Source: Bacteroidaceae bacterium (GTDB lineage: Bacteria; Bacteroidota; Bacteroidia; Bacteroidales; Bacteroidaceae). Taken from it: 64,000 nt of DNA. Position numbers and translations under genes: made by a program. Under the pieces are notes generated by a model. That model was not told where the DNA came from. It made no database searches and worked only from the letters and a program-made list of their open reading frames with translations. Positions 27,472 through 35,507 of this stretch are shown here, piece after piece. Positions within the stretch are counted from its first letter, which is position 1. Each line of letters opens with the position of its first letter. Where the stretch lies: the NCBI GenBank assembly GCA_017509605.1, contig JAFWPH010000020.1:1-64000 (forward strand). The letters are read 5' to 3'.

Positions 27472-28248
27472 ATGACGTATGACGAAAGGATCCTGGACCT
27501 GCTCAAGGAACTGAAACCCATCACGCTTGACGAGATGTCGTCCATCAAGTTGATGAACCGCTTGGACACGAAGTACGTGACCACAAAGGCGAAGTTGTGC
27601 CAGTTGCTTGAATTGGTCAAGGGGAAATATTATGTGCAGGAGACCAATGGTGATCTCATCTCGCCCTACCGCACCACTTATTTCGACACCCCCGACCACG
27701 CCATGTACATGCAGCACCACAGCGGACACTGCAACCGCAAGAAAGTGAGGGTCAGGACGTATCTCAGTTCTGGCGACCTCACGTTCCTTGAGGTGAAGAA
27801 CAAGAACAACCACGGCCGCACAAAAAAGAAACGTGTACGTGTGGGCGGCCTCGACACGTTCCGTGACGAGGAAGGCACAGGCGAATTCGTTGCCAAATAC
27901 TCCTTTTTCCAGTTGGAAAATCTTCAGGAAGTGGTGCAGAACCACTTTGACCGGGTAACTTTGGTGAACTACGGCAAGACCGAACGGTTGACCATTGATT
28001 TCAACGTGCGTTTCCACAATTACGAGACAGGCAACGACAGCAACACCGGACAACTCGTCATCATCGAGTTGAAGCGCGACGGGAACGTCTTCTCTCCGAT
28101 TTGCAACCTGCTCCGCGACCTGCATATCCATCCTTCCGGTTTCAGCAAGTACTGCATAGGCACAGTGCTCACCAACCCTGGCATCAAGCACAACAACTTC
28201 AAGATGCGCGTGAGGTATGTGAGCCGCTTCGTCACGGGAATCAGATAA
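27472..28248 (+). CDS. VTC-domain protein, polyphosphate polymerase-like
   Basis: 258-residue single-domain protein of the CYTH/VTC superfamily, which in yeast Vtc4 makes polyphosphate from ATP. The tunnel motifs are visible: RLDTKY (30-35), TTYFDTPD (68-75), KKVRVRTY (90-97), FLEVKNK (105-111) and IIELKRDG near 200. The basic and acidic tunnel residues seem intact, so catalysis is plausible though not proven; bacterial members are mostly uncharacterised. It is followed 70 bases later by a DUF4956 membrane protein, a pair found together in many bacteria, suggesting a membrane-associated complex. Confidence 0.85.
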   Translation: MTYDERILDLLKELKPITLDEMSSIKLMNRLDTKYVTTKAKLCQLLELVKGKYYVQETNGDLISPYRTTYFDTPDHAMYMQHHSGHCNRKKVRVRTYLSSGDLTFLEVKNKNNHGRTKKKRVRVGGLDTFRDEEGTGEFVAKYSFFQLENLQEVVQNHFDRVTLVNYGKTERLTIDFNVRFHNYETGNDSNTGQLVIIELKRDGNVFSPICNLLRDLHIHPSGFSKYCIGTVLTNPGIKHNNFKMRVRYVSRFVTGIR

Positions 28249-28318
28249 AATCTCAAGTTGACCAGCCAACTTAGTTCCAATAATCTCAATCATCGCAAAA
28301 AAAAACAACAATAACGAT

Positions 28319-29014
28319 ATGGAAAACAGTATTTTAACTATGACATTCGGCATGGGACAGATTCTTGACCTGCTTGCCCGTCTGGTGGTGAACACCATCT
28401 TCATCTTCATTTTGGCTCGTTCGTTCTATTTCCCCAAGAGCCGACGCCGCGACTTCTTCTTCACCTATCTGATGCTTGGCTTCGCTATCTTCATGTTGAT
28501 TCACTTGATGGGTGACGCCAAACTCAAGACCGGTATAGCCATGGGGCTCTTCGCCATCTTCTGCATCATGCGTTACCGTACGGAGTCAGTGCCCATCCGC
28601 GAGATGACCTATATTTTCATCGTCATTGCCCTTGCGGCCATCAACGGCCTGGCGTGGGACACAGGCACCACTCGCGGTAATTCTTATCCTGTGGGAGCGT
28701 GGGTTATCTCTATCGTGGAACTCATCTGCACCGACCTCATCTTCGTTGTCATCTTGATGCTGGCTGAGAAGGTGAATTGGGTGAAAGGCCTTGCCTACAA
28801 GTATATTCGCTATGATAAGATTGACCTTATCGTGCCTGAGAAGCGCGAAGAACTGATCGCTGACCTCAAACGCCGCACAGGACTGGAGATCACCCGTGTC
28901 GATATTGGTTCCATCGACTTTCTGAAAGACATGGCGCTGATCAAGATCTACTACAACGACAATGCTGAGGGCGACGGCAACTCCGAGTTCAAGATGCCCA
29001 AGGTATATGAGTAG
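28319..29014 (+). CDS. DUF4956 membrane protein
   Basis: 231-residue protein with about four membrane segments in the first 150 residues (roughly 15-30, 45-62, 70-85, 95-110, plus one near 130-148) and a cytoplasmic C-terminal domain ending in a ferredoxin-like fold (RTGLEITRVDIGSIDFL). DUF4956 has no assigned function. Its regular neighbour is a VTC-domain protein, as here, so it could anchor the polymerase or move its product; this is inferred from context only. Confidence 0.85.
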   Translation: MENSILTMTFGMGQILDLLARLVVNTIFIFILARSFYFPKSRRRDFFFTYLMLGFAIFMLIHLMGDAKLKTGIAMGLFAIFCIMRYRTESVPIREMTYIFIVIALAAINGLAWDTGTTRGNSYPVGAWVISIVELICTDLIFVVILMLAEKVNWVKGLAYKYIRYDKIDLIVPEKREELIADLKRRTGLEITRVDIGSIDFLKDMALIKIYYNDNAEGDGNSEFKMPKVYE

Positions 29015-29053
29015 CATTGCTTTTTCATCTCTAATGATTGATTATTTAAAGAT

Positions 29054-29968
29054 ATGGGAAAAACGAGACACATTCTGACTTTGCTGTTGCTCATCGTGGC
29101 GCAGTCGGTCATGGCGCAAAGCGATGACTTCGGGCTCGACCTCTCTCTCCAAGGGCAGAAGAAGTTGATGAACAAGAAGTTGACGCTTAATGTGGAAGGC
29201 AACTTCCGTACCCAGGACAACTCTCAGCGTGCAGAGCGCTATGGTCTGAGCGTGGGCGCGAAGTACAAAATCATCGACCATAAGAAATGGACACTCAACG
29301 CCGGACTGGAATACACCCATCTCTGGGTGCACAACCTGGCGGAATGCGACACGGCGCAGTATGAAGCAAAGTACGACTACTACAATGTCGATGACAACGG
29401 CATGTACTATGAGGTGGAAGAGGAACAGTACGATGGCCAAAGTGGAATCCCTCCTATATACAAGGGTTATAATATCGGCTACAACTACACCAACCGTTTC
29501 TGGCGTCAGCGCGACCGTTACAGCGTCAGCCTCGGACTGAAGTACGAGCCCAACAAACGGTGGTCGTTCTCCTGGGTCGAGATTGTGCAATATACCCATT
29601 ATTACAAGAAAGACGCCGACCGCAAGGTCCATCGTAAGAAATACCGCATGGATGACGGTGATTTGTCACTGAAGGAAACTATCGATAGCATGAGGATAAA
29701 GACCTACACAGGCAAGGACCGCGTGATGCTCAAGTCGCGCCTCGGTGTGGCCTACAACATCCGCCACTGCCCGCTCAACCCCTTCTTCGATGTGGAGTAT
29801 GGCTGCGGACTCAACTACACCAACAACCGATGGAAATTTACCGTGGGCTCAGAACTCTCGCTCGGCAAGAAGGACGACATGGAGTTTTTCTACCGCTACA
29901 AGCACGAGGGTGATGAAGAAGACCCCAACGGGCACTACATCGGCATCGGATACACACATAAATTCTAA
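29054..29968 (+). CDS. DUF2490-like outer membrane beta-barrel protein
   Basis: 304-residue exported protein. A signal peptide ends near AQS (residues 20-24). The rest alternates polar and aromatic residues in strand-like segments (for example KWTLNAGLEYTHLWVHN and RYSVSLGLKYEPNKRWSFS) and finishes with a terminal aromatic (YTHKF), as in outer-membrane barrels. The match to DUF2490 is by overall pattern. It follows the DUF4956 gene by 39 bases in the same orientation and is probably part of the same cluster, perhaps as an outer-membrane component. Confidence 0.7.
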   Translation: MGKTRHILTLLLLIVAQSVMAQSDDFGLDLSLQGQKKLMNKKLTLNVEGNFRTQDNSQRAERYGLSVGAKYKIIDHKKWTLNAGLEYTHLWVHNLAECDTAQYEAKYDYYNVDDNGMYYEVEEEQYDGQSGIPPIYKGYNIGYNYTNRFWRQRDRYSVSLGLKYEPNKRWSFSWVEIVQYTHYYKKDADRKVHRKKYRMDDGDLSLKETIDSMRIKTYTGKDRVMLKSRLGVAYNIRHCPLNPFFDVEYGCGLNYTNNRWKFTVGSELSLGKKDDMEFFYRYKHEGDEEDPNGHYIGIGYTHKF

Positions 29969-29991
29969 ACTAACTAACAATAAACAATAAG

Positions 29992-30450
29992 ATGAGAAAA
30001 CTTCTTTTGTCATTCATGATGACAGTGACGACCTGCCTCACGGCAAGTGCCACCGATTTCTACCTCTGGGTCACACAGACTTCGGGAGACGAAACATCCT
30101 GGGCAGTGTCGGAAGTGCAGAAGATCACCTTCTCAGGTTCCAATGTGGTCGTTACTGCCACCGACGGAACGTCTGCTACATTTGCGATGAGCGATGTCAG
30201 CAAACTGAATTTCCAGACCTCACCCACCGCCATCAACAGTCTCCAAGTTGAGTCACCAGTTCGCTTCGTCGGCGACAATCTTCAAGTCAGCGCCTCTGAA
30301 GGCACTGCAGTGGATGTGTATTCTGCAACAGGAGCACTTGTCGGGAAAGCTTATGTCAATGGTTCTGGTCAGGTCTCTCTCTCCAATCTCCCTAAGGGAG
30401 TGTATATAGTTAAGGTAGGCAGTAAAACATCTAAAGTACTGAAGAGATGA
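29992..30450 (+). CDS. Small secreted protein with C-terminal sorting-like tail
   Basis: 152-residue exported protein of unknown function. A signal peptide (about 1-20) is followed by a short beta-rich module with the pattern VQKITFSG…DVSKLNF. The C-terminal 75 residues resemble type IX secretion (type A) sorting tails: VDVYSATGALVGKAY, LPKGVYIVKVGSK and a basic end. Its stop overlaps the start of the next gene by 4 bases (ATGA), so the two are translationally coupled. The N-terminal module recurs in the next protein. Confidence 0.75.
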   Translation: MRKLLLSFMMTVTTCLTASATDFYLWVTQTSGDETSWAVSEVQKITFSGSNVVVTATDGTSATFAMSDVSKLNFQTSPTAINSLQVESPVRFVGDNLQVSASEGTAVDVYSATGALVGKAYVNGSGQVSLSNLPKGVYIVKVGSKTSKVLKR

Positions 30451-31796
30451 TGAAGAAATACTTATTATTTGCATTCATCCTCGCAGCAGGACTGACTGCC
30501 AACGCACAGGAAACAGTGTATGTTTGCCAAGGCCAGACTTACCAGGCGATAGCCGTTACCAGTGTGGGCGACATCACCTTCTCTGCCGACGGCAGCGTGG
30601 TGAACATCGGTACGAACGGTTCTTTCAAAACTGCCGATGTGGATAGCATCACGTTTGCACTGCCCTCTTTCGCAACTAAAGCTGGGGAGAAAGAGATTCT
30701 TGTTGCTTACAGTTGTTCAAATGCCACTGTCACAATGGGGTCGGCCGTGAAAGCGGTTAAATCGACCGTCTCTGGCGCCAATGTGACGCTCTCGTCTTCA
30801 ACAGACGACACCGAATACACCTACAAGGTGTTCGGTAATACCGATGACGGCTCACTGCTCATTAAGGGTGACTACAAACTCACTCTCAATCTCAGTGGAT
30901 GCTCCATCACCTCCACTACTGGCGCCGCGCTCAATGTGGATTGTGGCAAGCGCATTGCCATCATCATCGAGGACGGTACTACCAACACCTTCGAGGATTG
31001 CACTGGCGGTTCGCAGAAAGGTTGTTTTGTGGTCGATGGTCACGTAGAGTTCGAGGGCGGCGGTATACTGAATATCACGGGCAACACCAACCACGCCATG
31101 AAGATTGGCGAGTATTTGGAGTTCAAGAAGACAACAGGCGCCATCAACATTCTCAAGGCTGTGAGCGACGGTATCCATTGCGGAAAAGGCAAGGTGAACA
31201 ATGAGAACAACTACTTCGAGATGAAGGGTGGTGTACTGACCGTGAAGAATGTGGGCAGTGACTGCGTGGATTCCGACGACTACGGTGTAATCAAGATTAA
31301 GGGTGGCACACTCGAGCTGACTGTGCCAAAGGACGGCAAGGGATTGAAGTGCGACAGCACCTTCACCATGACCGACGGCACCATCAACTTCACTTGCGCC
31401 GAAGATTTGGCCAACGGCATCAAGACCAACTACAATGGATTCTTTAATGGCGGTACTATAACTGGAACTGTCAGCGGTAACGGTGCAAAAGGCATCAATG
31501 GAAACAAGTCGGGTAGTGGAGACCCTGTGCAGGGTGGTGGTTGTCTCTATTTCAACGGCACGAACGTGACCCTGACTGTCAGTGGTGGTAATTATGAGGA
31601 AGGTGCGGAAACCACCAAGTGCCATGGCATTCGTGCAGAACAAATTTTCACCCAAACCGACGGAGTCATCAACATCACCGTCACCAATACGGACGCCAAG
31701 GGTGTGAGTGCCACAATGCAGAACCTTAAAGGTGGCACTTTGAACGTGATATCATCAAGCGGTGTCAATGCCGTCTCGGCGGGTGGTGATTTCTGA
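30447..31796 (+). CDS. Cthe_2159-like carbohydrate-binding beta-helix protein
   Basis: 449-residue exported protein. A signal peptide (about 1-20) and a short module (VGDITFSADGSVV to DVDSITF) precede a long repetitive domain rich in Gly, Asn, Thr and Asp with the Cthe_2159 pattern, for instance ISSTTGAALNVDCGKRI-like turns and repeated GGTL/GGTI steps. Cthe_2159 of Clostridium thermocellum is a polysaccharide-binding beta-helix with calcium. There is no sorting tail at its own C-terminus (…NAVSAGGDF). Families of this type are found beside VTC and DUF4956 genes, as here. Confidence 0.8.
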   Translation: MMKKYLLFAFILAAGLTANAQETVYVCQGQTYQAIAVTSVGDITFSADGSVVNIGTNGSFKTADVDSITFALPSFATKAGEKEILVAYSCSNATVTMGSAVKAVKSTVSGANVTLSSSTDDTEYTYKVFGNTDDGSLLIKGDYKLTLNLSGCSITSTTGAALNVDCGKRIAIIIEDGTTNTFEDCTGGSQKGCFVVDGHVEFEGGGILNITGNTNHAMKIGEYLEFKKTTGAINILKAVSDGIHCGKGKVNNENNYFEMKGGVLTVKNVGSDCVDSDDYGVIKIKGGTLELTVPKDGKGLKCDSTFTMTDGTINFTCAEDLANGIKTNYNGFFNGGTITGTVSGNGAKGINGNKSGSGDPVQGGGCLYFNGTNVTLTVSGGNYEEGAETTKCHGIRAEQIFTQTDGVINITVTNTDAKGVSATMQNLKGGTLNVISSSGVNAVSAGGDF

Positions 31797-31810
31797 AAGA
31801 ACTAATACAT

Positions 31811-31850
31811 AAAAAAGAGGGGCGTCAGTTCAAAACCGACGCCCCTCTTT
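31811..31850. terminator. Bidirectional rho-independent terminator
   Basis: A 10-bp GC-rich stem (GAGGGGCGTC at 31817-31826 with GACGCCCCTC at 31838-31847) is flanked by six A on the left and TTT on the right. It lies between convergent genes and can end transcription of the VTC cluster and, with the better T-run, of pyrH. Confidence 0.85.
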
Positions 31851-31878
31851 GGGATAGATACTGTTGCCAAAAGGAGAA

Positions 31879-32589
31879 TCATTCGTGTACCAGTGTGCCG
31901 ATGTTCTCGCCTTCCATCACCTTCTTGAGGTTGCCATAGACATCCATGTTGAAGACGTAGATGGGCAGGTGGTTGGTCTTGCACATGGTGGTGGCGGTGA
32001 GGTCCATGACCTTGAGGTTGCGGTTGTAGATCTCGTCGAATGTGATTTCCTCGAATTTGGTGGCAGTCGGGTCTTTCTCCGGGTCGGCAGTATAGACACC
32101 ATCCACGCGCGTGCCTTTCAGCATCACGTCGGCCTCAATCTCGATGCCACGAAGTGAAGAACCCGTATCGGTGGTGAAGTAGGGACTTCCGGTGCCGCAG
32201 GAGAAGATGGCGACCTCACCGTTCTCCATGGCGTCGATGGCCTTCCATTTGGTGAAGAACTCACCGATGGGTTCCATGCGTATGGCGGTCAGCACTCGGT
32301 TGGGACATCCAGCCGTGGATAGTGCGCTGCTCAATGCCAGTGAGTTGATGACAGTGGCGAGCATACCCATCTGGTCTCCTTTCACTCGGTCCATACCCTC
32401 ACCGGCTCCTTTCAGGCCGCGGAAGATGTTGCCGCCGCCAATCACGATGCCAATCTGCACGCCCATGTCGTGCACCTCCTTGATTTGTTTTGCGTAGTCG
32501 TTGAGACGATTCACGTCGATACCATATCCTTGTGCTCCTTGAAGGCTCTCACCGCTGAGTTTCAGCAGTATTCTCTTGAATCTTGCCAT
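31879..32589 (-). CDS. pyrH: UMP kinase (uridylate kinase)
   Basis: 236-residue amino-acid-kinase-fold enzyme that phosphorylates UMP to UDP in pyrimidine synthesis. Typical segments: RILLKLSGESLQG at the start, QIGIVIGGGNIFRG near 46, GTGSPYFTTDTGSSLR near 131 and DGVYTADPEKDPTA near 164. It is a single gene with its own promoter at 32631-32662 and a terminator behind it. Confidence 0.97.
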   Translation of the reverse strand: MARFKRILLKLSGESLQGAQGYGIDVNRLNDYAKQIKEVHDMGVQIGIVIGGGNIFRGLKGAGEGMDRVKGDQMGMLATVINSLALSSALSTAGCPNRVLTAIRMEPIGEFFTKWKAIDAMENGEVAIFSCGTGSPYFTTDTGSSLRGIEIEADVMLKGTRVDGVYTADPEKDPTATKFEEITFDEIYNRNLKVMDLTATTMCKTNHLPIYVFNMDVYGNLKKVMEGENIGTLVHE

Positions 32590-32630
32590 AATCGTTTTTC
32601 TTTTTTAGTTCGTAATCATTGATAATAAGG

Positions 32631-32662
32631 CAAAATTACCAAATCTTGTCGGTTTCTCCAAA
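32631..32662 (-). promoter_or_regulatory. Promoter of pyrH
   Basis: On the minus strand TTTG (32662-32659), 20 bases, TAATTTTG (32638-32631), about 40 bases before the pyrH start. Close match to the Bacteroidetes consensus. Confidence 0.75.
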
Positions 32663-32746
32663 TAAAAAGGATATCTTTGTTGTCCATGTTGTCTTCAAAT
32701 GGAATGGGTGCAAATGAAGATAAAAGCCAAAAAAACGCTGAAATTC

Positions 32747-32777
32747 TTTGAATAATCAGAAAACAGTTGTAATTTTA
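32747..32777 (+). promoter_or_regulatory. Possible promoter of tatA
   Basis: TTTG at 32747-32750, 19 bases, then TAATTTTA at 32770-32777, which deviates from the consensus only in the last base. It is followed by a 92-base leader before tatA. Confidence 0.5.
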
Positions 32778-32869
32778 CCGAAAATTCACATGCGAGGCAG
32801 GACGTGCAGAAAAAAACGTCCGTATTCATCACCACTATCGTCTTGTCCGCACATAACTAACAGAACTAT

Positions 32870-33100
32870 ATGCAGATAATGATTACTCCAATGGTTTTCG
32901 GTATAGGCACCCCCGAACTGGTGCTGATCGCCTTTGTGTTCCTGTTGCTTTTCGGTGCCAAGAAGATACCAGAGCTGATGAAAGGACTTGGCAAGGGTGT
33001 GAAGAGTTTCAAGGACGGCATGAACGGTAAGATTGACGACCCCGATTCAACCGGCACAGCCGCTGAGACCACCAAGAAAGAGGAGAGGTCGGCCGAGTAG
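32870..33100 (+). CDS. tatA: Twin-arginine translocase subunit TatA
   Basis: 76-residue TatA/E-type protein: an N-terminal membrane helix (about 11-27), the hinge [16 protein letters not shown], an amphipathic helix, then a charged tail. TatA oligomers form the passage for folded proteins. tatC follows within 15 bases. There is no TatB, in line with other Bacteroidetes, so this TatA probably covers both roles. Two probable Tat substrates are encoded just downstream. Confidence 0.95.
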   Translation: MQIMITPMVFGIGTPELVLIAFVFLLLFGAKKIPELMKGLGKGVKSFKDGMNGKIDDPDSTGTAAETTKKEERSAE

Positions 33101-33115
33101 GTGAGGAGTGAGGTG

Positions 33116-33892
33116 ATGGACGAGAATCAACAGACATTCTGGGAACATCTCGATGTGTTGCGGGGAAGTCTGCTCAGGATCCTCGCCGCTGTGTTGTTGT
33201 CGGGTATTGTGGCCTTCTTCTTCAAGGAAGAACTGTTCGCCATCATCCTCGCCCCAGCCAGCAGTGACTTCATTTTCTACCGTTGGGTCGGAGGTGTGGA
33301 GCCATTCAGCCTCCACTTGGTGAACACGGGACTGACCGAGCAGTTCATGGCCCATCTGAACGTGTCGATGACCGTCGGTTTGCTATGCGCCTCGCCCTAC
33401 GTGATTTATGTACTGTTCCGCTTCGTTTCCCCCGCCTTGTATGAACGGGAAAAACGATACAGCGTTCGTCTGGTGCTGGGTGGCTATTTGATGTTCGTGG
33501 TGGGTTTGCTTGTGAACTACTTTGTGATCTTCCCACTGACAGTCCGTTTCTTGGGCACCTACCAAGTGAGTGAGAACGTGGAGAACATGTTGACACTGCA
33601 CTCCTATATAGGTACGTTGCTGACGATGAGCCTGGTCTTTGGCGCCTTGTTCGAGATTCCTGTGGTATGTTGGTTGCTTGCCCTCTTCGGTTTGCTTCGT
33701 CCCGAGTGGATGCGCCACTATCGCCGGCATTCCATCATGGTGATTCTTGTTCTCGCAGCCATTGTGACTCCGACCACCGATGTGTTCACTTTGCTGATCG
33801 TGTCGCTGCCGATATGGTTGCTCTATGAGGTGAGCATCTGGGTGGTGGCAGTGACAGCGAAGAAAAAAGTTGAAAAAGAGAAAAATACGTAA
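33116..33892 (+). CDS. tatC: Twin-arginine translocase subunit TatC
   Basis: 258-residue polytopic membrane protein with six predicted helices. It has the cytoplasmic N-terminal TFWEHLDVLRGSLLR, the region that reads the twin-arginine signal, and the family segment FRFVSPALYEREKRY near residue 105. I chose ATG 33116; the frame is open to GTG 33101, which would add five residues directly after the tatA stop. It lies upstream of an Fe-S protein and an aldo/keto reductase with Tat motifs. Confidence 0.95.
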   Translation: MDENQQTFWEHLDVLRGSLLRILAAVLLSGIVAFFFKEELFAIILAPASSDFIFYRWVGGVEPFSLHLVNTGLTEQFMAHLNVSMTVGLLCASPYVIYVLFRFVSPALYEREKRYSVRLVLGGYLMFVVGLLVNYFVIFPLTVRFLGTYQVSENVENMLTLHSYIGTLLTMSLVFGALFEIPVVCWLLALFGLLRPEWMRHYRRHSIMVILVLAAIVTPTTDVFTLLIVSLPIWLLYEVSIWVVAVTAKKKVEKEKNT

Positions 33893-33913
33893 TTCTAAAA
33901 ACAAAATGTTATT

Positions 33914-35398
33914 ATGTTGAGAAGAACACGAATATTGCTGGCGACTGTCGCCTTCGTCATGGTCACCCTCCTTTTCCTCGACCTGACCGGCACCATGCGC
34001 CATTCGTTCGGTTGGATGGCCAAGATCCAGTTCCTGCCGGCGCTGCTGGCCATGAACCTGGTGATTGTGGTGGCATTGTTGCTGCTCACCTTGGTCTTCG
34101 GCAGGATTTACTGCTCTGTGGTCTGTCCGCTTGGTGTGATGCAGGACTTGATGGCCCGTTTCAACCGTAAGAAGAACAAGTACTCCTACTCCAAGACGAA
34201 GAAATGGTTGCGCTACGGTGTGATGGGCGTTTTCATCATCGCGCTGATCGCAGGTGTGGGTTCTTTAGTCGCTTTGCTGGCTCCCTACAGTTCCTTCGGA
34301 CGCATTGCCAACAACCTGTTCCGCCCCCTGTATGAGTTCGCCAACAATGCCTTGGCCAGTTATTCAGCCAGTCACGACAGTTATACCTTCTCTTCTACCG
34401 ACATTTGGGTGAGGAGTCTTCCCACGTTCATTATCGCCGCCGTGACCTTTGTGGTGCTGTTCGTGCTGGCTTACCGCAACGGCCGTACCTATTGCAACAC
34501 CATTTGTCCCGTGGGAACTTTCCTCAGTCTGTTCGCCCGTTTCTCTTGGTTGCGCGTCAAGATTGACGCAGACAAGTGCATCAAGTGTGGCAAGTGTGCC
34601 CGTGGTTGCAAGGCCTCCTGCATCGACTTCAAGAACTACTCTATCGATTATAGCCGCTGCGTGGTCTGTGGCAACTGCATTGACAAGTGTGACAAGAAAC
34701 ACGCCATCTCTTACGGACCGGTGAAGTTGACAGCTAAGGCTGAAACTCAGGAAAAAGAGGAGCAGGTTGACACGAGCCGACGTTCCTTCCTAATGGCTAC
34801 AGCCATGGCTACCACTGCCGCTGTGCTTGCTCAGGAGAAGAAGAAGGTGGATGGCGGACTGGCAGAGATAGAGGACAAGGCCGTGGTGGAGCGCAACACT
34901 CCCATCACTCCTCCTGGCTCCATCTCCGCGTCTAATATGGCCAAGCATTGTACAGCTTGCCAACTCTGCGTGTCGGCTTGTCCCAACGATGTGCTGCGCC
35001 CCTCGTCGGGTCTGCTCACATTGATGCAGCCCACCATGTCGTATGAGCGTGGCTACTGTCGTCCCGAGTGCAACGAGTGCTCCAGCGTGTGTCCCGCCGG
35101 CGCCATCCGTCCCATCACGCTTGATGTGAAGTCGAGCACCCAGATTGGCCATGCCGTGTGGGTGAAGAAGAACTGTATCCCCGTAGTGGATGGTGTGGAG
35201 TGCGGTAACTGCGAGCGCCATTGCCCTGTGGGTGCCATCTCGATGGTGCTGCTCGATGAGAACGACGAGCTCTCGCCCTTGGTCCCCGCCGTGAACGAAT
35301 CCCGCTGCATCGGATGCGGTGCTTGTGAGAACCTGTGTCCCGCCCGTCCATTCAGCGCCATCTATGTGGAGGGTCATGAGGTGCATAAACAAGTGTAA
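33914..35398 (+). CDS. NapH/NapG-like fused membrane iron-sulfur protein with internal Tat motif
   Basis: 494-residue redox protein. The N-terminal half is NapH/NosR-like: membrane segments near 10-24, 43-62, 103-123 and 170-187, two CxxxCP motifs (Cys67/71, Cys194/198), then two 4Fe-4S motifs (Cys222/225/228/232 and Cys249/252/255/259, with Cys236 between). At 288-306 a perfect twin-arginine motif SRRSFL and a hydrophobic stretch occur inside the chain. Four more 4Fe-4S motifs follow (Cys346-356, 382-393, 421-437, 465-475), like periplasmic NapG/MauM. It would pass electrons from the membrane through cytoplasmic to exported clusters. The gene follows tatAC directly. The electron donor and acceptor are unknown. 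Confidence 0.85.
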   Translation: MLRRTRILLATVAFVMVTLLFLDLTGTMRHSFGWMAKIQFLPALLAMNLVIVVALLLLTLVFGRIYCSVVCPLGVMQDLMARFNRKKNKYSYSKTKKWLRYGVMGVFIIALIAGVGSLVALLAPYSSFGRIANNLFRPLYEFANNALASYSASHDSYTFSSTDIWVRSLPTFIIAAVTFVVLFVLAYRNGRTYCNTICPVGTFLSLFARFSWLRVKIDADKCIKCGKCARGCKASCIDFKNYSIDYSRCVVCGNCIDKCDKKHAISYGPVKLTAKAETQEKEEQVDTSRRSFLMATAMATTAAVLAQEKKKVDGGLAEIEDKAVVERNTPITPPGSISASNMAKHCTACQLCVSACPNDVLRPSSGLLTLMQPTMSYERGYCRPECNECSSVCPAGAIRPITLDVKSSTQIGHAVWVKKNCIPVVDGVECGNCERHCPVGAISMVLLDENDELSPLVPAVNESRCIGCGACENLCPARPFSAIYVEGHEVHKQV

Positions 35399-35441
35399 CC
35401 TTGTCCATATAGTTTTCATATATTAATAATGTGTAATATCA

Positions 35442-35488
35442 CGCGATGAAGAGAGGGGTAAGAAATATGCCGTTCATACCCTGTCGCG
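35442..35488 (+). other. Nested inverted repeat in the leader of the aldo/keto reductase gene
   Basis: CGCGA (35442-35446) can pair with TCGCG (35484-35488), and inside it GGGTA (35456-35460) with TACCC (35477-35481), 20 bases before the start codon. It could be a leader hairpin affecting translation; there is no T-run. Weak evidence. Confidence 0.35.
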
Positions 35489-35507
35489 ATAAAACATATA
35501 CAGACTT

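Noticed and set aside
33914..35398. Two genes (napH and napG) joined by sequencing error
   Set aside because: The frame runs without interruption and the linker (about residues 262-287) is a plausible Glu/Lys-rich hinge, so a true fusion is more likely; relatives should be checked.
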